Source: Lunularia cruciata
Lineage: Eukaryota > Streptophyta > Marchantiopsida > Lunulariales > Lunulariaceae
Direction of reading: 5' to 3'
Length of the DNA: 64,000 bases
NCBI GenBank assembly: GCA_948567375.1
Contig: OX419757.1
Location: forward strand, 39,370,001 to 39,434,000
A model generated the notes under the pieces. It searched no databases, was not told where the DNA came from, and was given only the letters and a program-made list of their open reading frames with translations. Below are positions 1-11,634 of the stretch, piece after piece; position 1 is the stretch's first letter, and the number at the start of each line of letters is the position of its first letter. A program made the translations under genes and the position numbers.

Positions 1-1148
1 TCGCTACTTATGTATTCTAAATACGTCCGTCATCCAAATGAGAATTGTTGCTATATAGCGAAACCGTAGAGAGCGGATTCTACCCTTCTCTTAGATGTAT
101 GGAAAGTGATGCTATGGCATACTCGTCATAGGGAAACTCAGTGAGATGACAAACTAAGACTCTCTAGGTCAACCGTCATTTCCAACTACTGAAATGCGAT
201 GGATGGAAAGAGAAGTATTCATGATAATGGAACAAGTGACACTATTCAGCAACTAATGGCTACCAAGCACTTGCGTGCTAAATTATTTCTTGGTATTCTT
301 GCGTGCCGTTGTCCATTCTCCTTTGACTGTCATGTTTGAAATCAGGTGAAGAAAGTATAGAAATCCTTCACACTTGCTGCCATTGTCAACCCCTTGGATT
401 GTTGGCAGGGTAACGTGAGCTAATAAGCTGCTTTCGGAAGACCTAAAGAAGAAGCTTCACTCAAAGTATTGACTCCAATGGTTGATTAATCATTCCAAGT
501 GAGATTAAATACGAACCACGAGACGATCAGAATGGTTTGGTGGTACTGTAGAATCACTTATTCTCCGATTTAACTATTCAAACAAACAGCCAAATAGTAG
601 CGATAGTAATGAACCCACCACCGCCATGCTCTGACCTGTAAGGGAGTTACCAAGATTGCCCATCCCATCGCCCGCGTGGCGTCTGTCTTATCACTGCGAT
701 TTCACCGCCAGCGCTGCGGTAGCGGATATGGGCAATTGATGGATTCTGCAGAAAGGGTGCGAGGTGCTGACGGCAGAGAAGCGCCCGAAATTGGAAGGAG
801 CACTCTGCCTGCTACAAAGTACTCGAAGCCTTGACTGATTTTTCAGTGTAGTCATTCAAGCGGCATCATCCTGCACACATCGTCGCATCTCGACCATCTC
901 GCGTTGGCGGGGGCCGGCCGTGAGTACGTTATCCTTGTCGTGTGTATCTAGTTGAAAGTGGGAGGGGAGGGAGCTAAAAGATCGGATCAGGTTTGGGGTT
1001 TCTCGGATCTTTCCGGGGGTGTGAATAAGGTGCTGAAAGGGGAGGGATCGAGACGCAGAAGTGCAGAGGAGAGTTTTGCTCTTCGACGGACTTGAGAGGA
1101 GAGGAGAAGAGTAGGAGGTAAACAAGGAGTAGAAGCAGCTCGGACAAT
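1..1148 (+). promoter_or_regulatory. 5' flank and leader of the aldolase gene
   Basis: No coding region is supported here; a minus-strand ORF at 856-1125 looks spurious. The stretch has moderate GC, unlike the AT-rich spacer elsewhere. The last 200 bases or so before the aldolase ATG are strongly purine-rich (G/A runs from about 1030), as is common in plant 5' untranslated leaders. I see no convincing TATA box at a fitting distance, so the transcription start is unknown. A GTGAGT-type splice donor at about 919 could mark a leader intron, but no acceptor stands out. That it contains the aldolase promoter is inferred from position only. Confidence 0.4.
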
Positions 1149-2225
1149 ATGTCAGCCTACGAAGGAAAGTATGCTGAGGAGCTGAAGAAGACAGCGGCGT
1201 ACATCGCCACTCCTGGCAAGGGAATTTTGGCAGCAGATGAGAGCACAGGGACGATTGGAAAGAGGTTGTCGAGCATCAAGGTTGAGAATGTGGAGGCCAA
1301 CAGGCAAGCGCTGAGACAGCTACTGTTCACTGCGCCTGATACTCAACAGTATTTGAGCGGGGTGATTTTGTACGAGGAGACTCTGTACCAAAAGACTGAC
1401 GATGGCGTTCCGTTCACCAAGATTATGTTGGACGGAGGTGTGATTCCCGGGATCAAGGTGGACATGGGAGTTGTGGAATTGGCCGGAACTGACGGAGAGA
1501 CCACCACTCAAGGTCATGACGGTCTTGGAGGTAGGTGCAAGAAGTACTACGAGGCTGGCGCCCGATTCGCGAAGTGGAGAGCAGTGCTCAAGATCGGCGA
1601 GCATGAGCCAACGGAGCTTGCGATCCAGCAGAATGCCCAAGGGCTCGCCCGTTACGCGATGATCTGCCAGGAAAATGGACTGGTGCCGATCGTCGAGCCC
1701 GAGATTTTGGTCGATGGTTCCCACTCCATTGAGAAGTGCGCTTATGTGACCGAGATGGTTTTGGCTGCGTGCTACAAGGCTTTGAACGAGCAACATGTGC
1801 TATTGGAGGGAACTTTGTTGAAGCCTAACATGGTTACTCCTGGATCTGAGGCAAAGAAGGTCAGCCCTGAGGTCATTGCCAAGTACACGGTTCAAGCACT
1901 TCAGAGAACTGTGCCCCCAGCTGTACCTGGAATTGTCTTCCTTTCCGGAGGGCAGAGTGAAGAGGAGGCGACCTTGAACTTGAACGCCATGAATCAGCTA
2001 AAGACAAAGAAGCCATGGACACTTTCATTTTCTTTCGGTCGTGCACTTCAAGCTAGTGTGCTCAAGACCTGGGCAGGTAAGAAGGAGAACATTGAAGCTG
2101 CGCAGAAGGCTTTCCATAAGAGGTGCAAGGCCAATTCTGAAGCAGTTTTAGGAACTTACAAGGGTGATGCCGCTGGAGGTCTTGGTACCGATGAAAGCCT
2201 GCACGTGAAGGACTACAAATACTGA
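1149..2225 (+). CDS. FBA: fructose-bisphosphate aldolase, class I, cytosolic
   Basis: A 358-residue class I aldolase that interconverts fructose-1,6-bisphosphate with glyceraldehyde-3-phosphate and dihydroxyacetone phosphate in glycolysis and gluconeogenesis. The sequence shows AAD at residues 28-30, AKWR with Lys142, VEPEI around 182-186, the Schiff-base signature EGTLLKPN with Lys225, and the conserved C-terminal Tyr358. Length is the usual 358 or so of plant cytosolic forms. There is no N-terminal extension, so no plastid transit peptide; a cytosolic place is inferred. The start is the first ATG after a purine-rich leader, in context ACAATATGT, and directly precedes the conserved N-terminal block. 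The coding sequence has no intron and no damage. A minus-strand ORF inside it is a shadow. Codon usage is richer in GC than in the surrounding spacer, as expected for an expressed host gene. Confidence 0.97.
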   Translation: MSAYEGKYAEELKKTAAYIATPGKGILAADESTGTIGKRLSSIKVENVEANRQALRQLLFTAPDTQQYLSGVILYEETLYQKTDDGVPFTKIMLDGGVIPGIKVDMGVVELAGTDGETTTQGHDGLGGRCKKYYEAGARFAKWRAVLKIGEHEPTELAIQQNAQGLARYAMICQENGLVPIVEPEILVDGSHSIEKCAYVTEMVLAACYKALNEQHVLLEGTLLKPNMVTPGSEAKKVSPEVIAKYTVQALQRTVPPAVPGIVFLSGGQSEEEATLNLNAMNQLKTKKPWTLSFSFGRALQASVLKTWAGKKENIEAAQKAFHKRCKANSEAVLGTYKGDAAGGLGTDESLHVKDYKY

Positions 2226-4860
2226 GGATTCATTTCTGTATAGCAGCTACACTTCTTATGATTGAAGCATGTCTAGAGTTAGACTGCGATCATTCAAGGC
2301 GCCAGGGGTAGAACTTACGAAGTAAGATGAGAGGAACAGAGGATGTAATTTACTACTACAGGGTTCCCCGTGAAAGGCCTCGTTGCCAATAGAGTCAAAT
2401 TGTGAATTTTTAATCCCATGTCGAATAAGAGCTACGTCCTGATGGAACGGTCGGGATGTCTCCCTTCAAAGCGCATCATCACTTGTGAAATCACCGCAGC
2501 CTGAAACTCGAGCAGATGGTGTCTGGTGAATCTTTAGGGACAAAAGGATTCGTAGTCTTTGTACGATAATCAGATCCGTGACAAGCCGTTTGTCTTTATT
2601 GTTGCAACTCGTCGATCTATCGGTCAATTACACGTGAAGTGCGCTTCAATCCTCAATATGTATGCTGTCACGTCAATGAGTGTCATTCTTCGGTTGTCCA
2701 CATGATATTGCTTGTGTAACGATATGGTGAGGAAAGCTGAAGTATCTCCGTCCCAAGTTATGGCTCTGCAGGTGAATGCAGATGTTAGCGGGAAGAAATA
2801 AAAAATGTATGTGACATGTCGCGGACAATCCCCACAAGGGAATGTCACCCTAGCGAGCCAGATTCTCGAAGTTCCTAACGCAGCAGAATTTTAAAGATCT
2901 TCGAAGGGATTTCAGCAGAAATAGTAGCTTGTTGCAGAGCAACGGAATTGCTCTTTTGAGCGGATGAATTCCTTTCCCATTTCGAAAAAGTTGTAGCTGA
3001 AAGAGACTGTAGAAATTGCGAGTCATTTGAGTTCTCAAACATCAAATGCCATATCAGAGAAGCAACAAACGCCACATCGGGCGTTTAGGGGCCGGCAGAA
3101 ATGTGTTATCCTGAATTTGTCCTACTGCCTGCTGGTGTGCCCGCTCTTTGGCACATAAGCCTTCGGAAATATGCCTAACATATAAAAGCTATTGAGGGGA
3201 TGAAGTGTACAACAAGATTGAATGTGTTGCATTTCTTTGTCAGTCAATGAAAGTAAAGCAGTCGCTGATGAAAAGTCGCTGGGAGATGCACATTTACAAA
3301 TTTCAAGAAGATGAGCTGAAGAAGATATACATTCTGCCAGCGGATGGTAAAACGACGTACACGTTAGGTGGTCAAATAGAGTAAACTAATGAGCCGCATG
3401 AAATCTCGCAGCAGGTTTTTCAGCATCATATACAATCAAGGGTTCCGCACAGAAGCAAGAACTAAGTCAACCAGTGGCAGTAAACCGTTCAGCAATACGT
3501 ATGCGCAAAGTTGCAGAAGCCTTGTACACTTTTGCAGCATAAGTCTTAGCAATGGACGAGAAACTGGTTCATTGTGTCAACTTCTATCCGCACTGAGTGT
3601 CCTGATCCCATGCACGACATTGTAAGCGAGCAATTTCTCATCCGTCCTCCAGTAGCAAGTGTCGTGTAGCACAGGAAGGTCTACGATGGTAAAGCCGGGT
3701 AAAGCACTTGTGAATTATGTGGATATCAAAGCATCATAGACCTCAAAATGAGCTACGTATCTGCTCGAGGTTACACTATCAGAAAAGCCGTGCAGACACA
3801 CCTCCATGACGAAGGAAAACACTACATGTCTGGTGGACCACCAAAAAGAGTTCTCCAGCCGCAATTTCAATCATTTGAAAATCTGTATCTGATCTTCCAC
3901 TGGAAGAGAGCTGACCCAATAAGAACCCTGTTGACAAGACGATTATCCTCATCCACGCCATCGCAGATCAGATCTATGTCCACCTAAAGAAGCGCAAAAG
4001 TTGTGTCGCGGTAACATCAGAAACCTTTTGTAATTATGAAAACTGACGGAACCATGTAACGGGCATTGTAGCAAGCATAAAGGCCTCTAAGAAACTACCG
4101 GTAGATTATCCTAAGAAGCAGCTTGTTTCTCAGGATAATCTACCGGTAGTTTCTATTTATATCTGAGATTGTTTCACTGCACATGTTCTCATTCTGGAGC
4201 AAGATTGCAAATCTTGAACTCCTTTCCCACAGTTGCGAGAATTGTTCTCCAGATTCTGCTCCTGTGAGAAGGGGATAAACTATGAATAGGGATAAAGTTT
4301 TCCGAAGAAGATGCTTCCGCGAAGATCACAAAAAACTGTTCCAATCACGCAAATTCTATCAAAAGTTCAAGTTGAAGAGTTTCCAGTAGTCAATACCGCC
4401 CGGTAGAAAGTTCGCATCTCAGTTTACCATAAAGCTGTCCACAATGGTATGCGTCTGAACTGAAGTCTGTGGACAGTGGTTGATAGAAAACACGGCTCCA
4501 GACCAGCATCAATCTCCAAAACGTCATTAGGATCCCGATACTTCTAAGGCATAATCATAGTCGTGAAGTCTGTATTGCGTGGTTGGGATCAAAATAAGGA
4601 GCATCCGCCCTCATGTTGCTTGGAAACTCTCCCAAGGGATAACATCTGGTTGGGACAAGTGGCGGCAGTACAGGAGGAAGCAAGGACACACTGAAGACAA
4701 AGTTCAAGATACTTATCACACGAATGTCTGCCGAAAAGGTTTCAGACTTGCGCCATCGATACTACCTGCATTGCATACATATATGCAAGCCGCTGAAATG
4801 GTAGTCAAATATGAAGAAATAGCACAAATAAGCTCATCAGCGCGAGCCTACATGTAACAT
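2226..4860. other. 3' flank of aldolase; no recognised gene
   Basis: About 2.6 kb of moderate-GC sequence after the aldolase stop. It should hold the aldolase 3' untranslated region. Several short ORFs occur (for example 3389-3625, 3748-3987 and 4579-4857, all plus strand), none with a recognisable domain or a long open run. Apart from the hairpin at 4090-4154, I see no structure. Non-coding transcripts or exons of an intron-rich gene cannot be excluded by eye. Confidence 0.5.
4090..4154. repeat. 28-bp inverted repeat with 9-nt loop (hairpin)
   Basis: The left arm 4090-4117 and right arm 4127-4154 are reverse complements at 27 of 28 positions, with a 9-base loop at 4118-4126. Each arm contains the palindrome CTACCGGTAG. 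No similarity between arms extends further on either side. It could form a cruciform or an RNA hairpin. It is short for a plant microRNA precursor and lacks the long T-run of a bacterial terminator. Origin is unknown; a tiny foldback element is possible. Confidence 0.85.
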
Positions 4861-7320
4861 AAAGATGGAAAGATCCATTAAGCTGGCATACAAGTAAAAA
4901 CCAAGAGCTAAATCCCCATAACATCACAATGAGAAATTTATATGATTCTATTTAGGAGATTAAAAGTTGGTATGATGGGATAAAAAAAATATGTAAATCA
5001 TCACGATATTATATATCTTATTACTATCTGAAAATATATTAACTCGTGTGGTTGATTTTCTGTAGATTGTACCATCGGATGTTTTTCCTTGTAGAACGAT
5101 AAATAATAGCAGTCTGCTTTAACAAAATATATAAATAGGAAAGAGAAAGTATTATTTTGTTGCCGAATATGATAAAATTTAATCCAATTTTTGCCAAATG
5201 TATTGAACACTATGTTTATACCTATATGTAACTCCAGAACTAGAATATCAAAAAGATGACCTTATGATAATATTCCAATATCCTTTGATCTCGGTTGTAA
5301 TTCTACAGACTTTACCAATAAAAACATAGTAAATTCCCGCTTGCTACCCATAAAATTTTACTAGCAACCCATAAATTCATTTACGGATTTCTCCTGGTTT
5401 CGAAAAAGCGAAATCTGAAACTCCCAATGTTGTCACTCCCGGAGCAGCAGCCATTCTATAATTTGTGTTAGCCATTCCAATTCTCTCTCTGTATTAAGTA
5501 TTTATGCTTGATCTTTGACCTTATTTTTGTTATTTTACAAAGTAATCTAATGACTTTAATTTTCAACGGGTAATCTAATTTCTCATTCTTCTATGCTTAA
5601 AATTTTGAATGGAAATATATACTATACCAACATTTAAATATTTTAGTTATTAATTTTCAAAATACGTTTTAAATAATAAATTGTTGAAAACTTTAAGATA
5701 TTTTCTAAGAAAATTGAAGTAGACTTCATCTTCTTTCAAAGTAAACTTGATCTTCAGTACCCTATAGATAGATTAGGAACAATTCGTTACTTAGATTTTG
5801 TTTCTTTACTATTTCCAATACACTAACACTTTTAGTTTCCATCGTTTACATCTTCTTCTTATTGATTGATACCTATATGGAATCCATTTAGTAAAGATAG
5901 AACTTATCCTATGTACGTATATTCTTATATAGCGTAACAATCGAGGAAAAAGTTGGACAATTAGTTCCAAATTATGGCAGTAACACTTTTATAATATAAA
6001 GAAATATCATAACTATAATCATGTTACTTCAACATTATCGATATCAGTCTTGAGAGAATGATAAGATAAGAAAGATCAATCAGAAGAAATTCTAGTGCAA
6101 TAAACATAGTCATAACAGATAATAGTGCATAGAAGGAAAATGAATATAGAAATTCTAAATATTTTATTCCATTATGTTTAGAAGATAATCAATAATAGAA
6201 TGAAATTTAATATAGAAATGTTAAGTATGCTATTCAATTTTTCTTCTAAACATAAAAATTGCTAATTTAGTTTTAATAGAATCATTCTTCATTACTATAA
6301 TAAGTAAATATATTCAAAGGTTAGAAGTATTGACATCTTACTAGTATATATAATAAGATATCGAGTTATATCTTCTCATCTTATATTGAAAAGTCATCCA
6401 TTTAGATACAACTCAACAATTCTATAGCATTACCTCAATAATTTTATAGCAATTGATGCAGGTGGACTAGTACAAGGACTAAAATCTAATTATTGATATG
6501 GATAAGATAAAGTCAAAATCAATCGTGCTTCATCTGTCCTATGACACAAGAATGCTGATCAAAGCTTATCATTACATTAGAAAATAATAATTCATATTTC
6601 AGATTCTTTTTAAGACTTATGAACTTAAAATTATTTCAAAATTTAAAATATATCAAGAAATCAGGTTAATTATCTGTATCTGATCAATGTATCGATTAAA
6701 CCCATACATTTTTGTTAATTTGATAAGGCTATGTCAAACCAAGTCTAAACACCAGATCTATGGAAATCTAAATAGATTATATCAATTCAAAAGACTCTCT
6801 TGCAATTCTAAAGCCAAAGTTAACTAAACGAGCACCATATACTTTTCTGAGATACAGGTCTAGTTGACCTTCTCTCTCTATGTATATTGGTATATGATTC
6901 TCTCTCTCTATATATATTGGTATATGAGAGGATAACCCGTTCTGGGAAGGGGTTATCCAAAACTAATGAAGTGCACATATCCAATAAACAACATGTACTC
7001 TATATATATATAAAATATAAATGATCATAATATACAAAATAAAAGATTAAATTTAGGTGATTGTGTTGTCTTATCATGTACAATACAACTAGATCTCATA
7101 TCATTTTATCAATCTTAAAAATCTATCTCATAATTATATTATATATTGGTGCTTTACTCTTATGAGAGTTAACATCTTAAACTTTTTTTATGGTATATTA
7201 CTTCCACTCTAATAGATAATGCTTATACATCATCATTGTATTAAGATATTCAACAACATAAAGGATTATGCTTATCCTTCATTTTATCATTGACTTGTAA
7301 TCTTCTCTCATAAGGTGATA
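4861..7320. other. AT-rich spacer, no gene seen
   Basis: Strongly AT-rich sequence with no ORF worth calling. It contains a 30-bp direct tandem duplication (6871-6900 and 6901-6930, about 26 of 30 identical, CT-rich then TATATTGG). Directly after it lies a 9-bp hairpin (arms 6930-6938 and 6950-6958). Nothing else recognised. Confidence 0.6.
6871..6958. repeat. 30-bp tandem duplication plus 9-bp hairpin
   Basis: Two 30-bp units, each a short TC run followed by a TATATTGGTATATGA-like core, lie head to tail at 6871-6930. The next bases form an inverted repeat: GGATAACCC at 6930-6938 pairs with GGGTTATCC at 6950-6958 across an 11-base loop. No function is evident. Confidence 0.75.
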
Positions 7321-7379
7321 ATATGATCTTCTAACTTTTGTTGTATATTTATTTTATCCATCTTTTCATTCTAAATTTC

Positions 7380-8300
7380 AATACTCTTCTTAGGACTAGA
7401 AGGTCTAGCTTCTACAATATATCTTCTTCATGGTGTGGGTGTTCAATCTTCTTCTTGAAAATTGTTTGTTCTTGGAGTGGTTTGGGCTGGGCAAGATTGT
7501 TCTTCTCCACCCTAGTCTTTAGTTGCATCCTTGTCTTATGATATTATAATCCTTGGGAACAATTTTTTGCTCGCCATTGGGGTGGGATCTTGTCTTAGAC
7601 TTTGTCTTCATTGTCCTCCTCTTCTTCCCCCACAAGGATCCTCCTTATCCTCTTGGTAGCCTTTGCCTTTGGCTTAGAAGGAGTCGTAGGTCGTATCTTG
7701 AGTACTAGCTCCGCAACAATCCTTGTTGCATTTGCTTCTCAAATCCCAAGGTGTTGTAGGCTTTCTTCACTTCCACATACTTGTGTGGGCAAATTCCACA
7801 TTCGCCTCCAAGTAATTTTGTACCATCAGTGCTTGTTCTCTAGGTTTGTCCAAAATGCACTTCGAGGAAGAGGTGGTTTGGGTACTTCATCTTTTCTTCT
7901 AGGGTAGAAATGGATGCCAAAATGCATCCCCAAGTAGAAATAGATGACAAAAGTCACTTCTCCTTCCTTTTTCATTGTTCCTACAAGCTCTCTCATCCTT
8001 ACCTAGAACATAGCTACCCAATTGACAGGTTTTCCTTGGTATAAATACTCAAAGAAGATTGCTTGACTATTGTTCAAGTAAGTTGTTTGGATTTGAACAA
8101 TTTTATGATTGATTCCACTAGGATCTTCTTTGTAGGGTCTTTGATACTTGGAACAAATCAACCATTGTTGATCTTTTTGTCCCTGGACATGGCCTTAAAC
8201 TTGGCTTCAATAGTCAAGTTTAGGTGAGTCCAAACCCTATCCAAAGTAATGCAGTTTAGTGGAGAATCGTTGGGCCTCAACACTCTTTGTCAATGCTCTT
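7380..8300 (-). pseudogene. decayed repeat-family F ORF (copy 1)
   Basis: Read on the minus strand from about 8300 down to 7380, this stretch gives broken coding-like sequence in shifting frames. One segment, near TTYxNxxQAIFF followed by VNWV, is shared with the plus-strand copy at about 30100-30160. Further along comes a lysine-rich then glutamate-rich tract (EEEED-type) like the acidic hinge of the other copies near 30600 and 54230. I do not recognise the protein. It may be a gag-like or non-autonomous retroelement product. The plus-strand ORFs 7338-7541 and 7602-7907 here are likely shadows. Confidence 0.45.
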
Positions 8301-11300
8301 CGGGTCAAGCAAAGAGGTTCACTCTCAACTTCTCTAGCCCTAGATTGCAATTATCCCTAAATTCATGATTCATGAATTTAAGAAAGTTATATATCTAGCT
8401 TAAACTCTATCTTCTAAAGCTAAATCTTAAAATAATTTTCAAATTCAAAATTTAATTAAGTATTAATCCAAATATTATAATATGATCATTAAATAAAAAT
8501 ATCTCATCATATGTAATTACATACTTGTAAAAATTCTACATATAAAAGTTACTTATTTTTATCAAATTACTTAAAAGTATAGTTAACTAGTATCTGAATT
8601 ATGACTAAGAAAAAATAATTAATTAAAATTTTAATTCAACTATGATAGAACTACAAAAAGTCTTATATATTTTGTTATACTAACTCAATGATTCTTTTGA
8701 CTAAAATATTATTTAATTTAAGATAAATGGTGGCATATAAATAAATAAATAAAATTAATACTCTAAAATTTTGTAGAAGAACATAAATAAAAAATATATT
8801 TAATTTTGGATGCTTAATTTATTTTTTTTATCAATCTAGAAGTCAAATTTGACCTCTAATTTTACATTCCACATATATTATGAAAACCCCAAAGATTTCA
8901 TTCTCTCTTGATTATAATGGATAGTGATTATGCATTCAAGTTTTTCATAAGATAGTAAAAAATAAAATAGTATAGCAATTATGAGTTTTTTCTTAATATT
9001 TGTTATATTATGTTTACCATGAGGTAAAAATAACTTCCCAAGAAAAATGACCTGAAGTAGCTAAAGAATAAAAAATACCATGATTTTCTTGAATAAAGAG
9101 GGACTTATATAATCCCTAATAGTAATCTCTAATTTGATAGTGGATATTTTCAGAGAAAATACTTTGTGATTGGATTTTGAAGAGTTTTATCTCTTATTTT
9201 CAAATCCACAAATCCCCATGGCAAGGTACCAAAGCAAAATTTTGTGTTGATCTTATGATGCAATCAACAAAAACAAAAGGAGCAACATAACTAAGGTCAG
9301 ACCTTATTTTGCAGCATAACCTTCATAACAAGTTTGACTCACTCTCCTCTTATGGATTGTACTTTTGGACCCCAAAGATTGCTCATTGTTTGAAGTACTT
9401 GAAGAATTGTTCAGTAATATGATTTTGATACTCAACATGTTATCTATAATCCGTCCCTATATCTTTCTTTATGTTCTACCAGTATTGTAAGAGACAACAC
9501 AAAATAAAAACTTATACTTCATATACATTATTGATGAACAAATCTAAACTAACTATTTTTGGGAAAATTAGGATTATCAATTTGAAATGTGAGGATTAAA
9601 GCAAATAGCATATTTTGATTTCATGTTCAAAATGAATTTGATAGTGACCTTAAAGTATCTTGGGGTAGTATTGGATACAAATTAGTAAATATTATGCCCA
9701 ATTTTCTATGGTTATTCTCACCCAAAGATTTTTATATCTCTTCCTAAATTTATTTGAAATCCCAAAGTAAGAGTATTTATGAAGAACATTCTTTGTAGAT
9801 TATATAAGAAACATGAAGGTGATCTTTCTTCTTCATTCTCAATTTCTCTTTTGCAAATTTCACTATCATTCTATTCATACTCAAAATCTCTCAATATTTC
9901 TTGTGTTTATTACAAAATTTGAATATCAAAATCTTATTTCCTCCCAAATTTCATCTATTTCACATTTATTTCTTGATATTGTATCTTGATTTATTAAAAT
10001 TGATCAAGATAGTTTCCAATCTTTGTGGTACCATAGAGTTCAAGTGGATGTGAAGAGTTGTTGCTAAATTGCCTATAACTATTTATTTTTATACAAAATT
10101 TGGAAGAAGACAAACATGTGTGAGGCTTGCTTGATTCAGAAGTATATCATGGTGAGATGCACCATGGAAAATTTGACAATTGTTGTATCTCAAATGATAC
10201 ATTGTACTCTACAGATATAATGTTGTGGTTTGCATAATGAGTGAATATAATAATATAGTATATAATATACTATATAATAATTATATATAATATTCTATAG
10301 TTTTTTTTATCTATGTAGTTTTATACTTTACTATGCAAAGGGATCTTTTGAGCTGTGAGCTCATGAATTACTATGTGAGTACTTTATGTATAATTTAGTG
10401 ATTGGCCATAAGGATTACATTCCTGATCCATATAGATGGTTAAGGATTGGTAGAGAAGGATGTGTTTTAGTTTAGAGAGTCATGAGTGGTAGTAGAGTGT
10501 AGGAGCTAGAGAGTCTAAGTGGTAAGCTTGATCAAAGAGACATTCTATGCTCCCAAACTACCTCTCCCAACTTCCTTTCACATTAAGCTCTAATTTATGC
10601 ATTTTGATTACTTTTGTGGTTGAGAAAAAGTTCATTTTGGTCTCAAGTTCATGGTGTCAATGATGGATAACCTAGATCATATTATATTTTTGTTCTTCTT
10701 TATGGATAGGTATAGGATTTAACTATTTTTATCCTTTTATATTAGGAGAGGAACCAAAATTTTGCTCAAGGTTAAGAACGTGCAATTTGGGGATCCATGT
10801 GTTAAAAGGAGGAGTTGCAAAGAGTCCAAGGTACAAAAATTTAAGTCTCACTAAGTTAAGTGCAAGGTTTGGGATGTTAGGAAGAGAATACTATTCCTGA
10901 AAAGAGGAGCAAACATGCTAGAATAAGGGAACAACAAATGTAAGATTTGAGTAAGTATGGATTGAGATATGATCAATTGAAGCAAGGGGTTCTGATTTGT
11001 ACCCATGCAAATAATTTCAAGAATTATTGGAGTTTTACAAAATCTTTTGATGTTCTAGCAATAATTTTGGAGAGTAGAAATCATTTTGGTCATGTTGCAT
11101 CTAAAAATAAATCTTTTTTCATTATATCCTAAATATGACATGATGAGCTGAAGTTGGAAGACTTGAAACCATGGTGTCCTAGTGGAGATTATGATCAAAT
11201 TGAAAGTTTTGAATCTAGTTTTGGTTCAAAGTGATCTGTAAAATTTGGCATTATTTTTGGTGGTTTAGTTTTGTACTCATATGGGAATTTTGCTGTTAAG

Positions 11301-11634
11301 TACTCAAGTAGAGAATGTAGGATCCTAGATGAAATATACCTAGGTTTTTAGAGCTCATATGTTAGTTCAGGATTGAGAGTTGATCCATATCTAGGGATTG
11401 GTTTAGGATATTAAACTTTATATCAGTTTAGAAATGTGCATAACCAATTGCTTTGTAAATTTTTTTTGAATAGGGTTTATAAGTAGTAAGATCTGATGCA
11501 TCAAAATTCAATAGAAATTCTATCATAAGCACCAATAGATATGTTCCATCTACAACTACAATTAATTACAACTTTTTCTATTGGACGGTATGGTTGAAGG
11601 AGTGAGAACTTCTTAGATAGTTCTTGCTATACTG
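8301..11634. other. AT-rich spacer, no gene seen
   Basis: Mostly very AT-rich sequence. A short plus-strand ORF at 10947-11132 and some coding-like text around 10800-11100 may be remains of a mobile element, but no domain is identifiable. No RNA gene or paired terminal repeat was recognised. Confidence 0.5.

Noticed and set aside
856-1125. 89-residue minus-strand ORF in the aldolase leader
   Set aside because: Serine-rich product of a purine-rich plus-strand leader read backwards; no domain.
1320-1796. 158-residue minus-strand ORF inside the aldolase gene
   Set aside because: It is the antisense shadow of a conserved, intact coding sequence and has no domain of its own.
4090-4154. Plant microRNA precursor
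   Set aside because: Near-perfect 28-bp stem with 9-base loop is shorter than usual plant precursors and lacks typical bulges; kept only as an unexplained hairpin.
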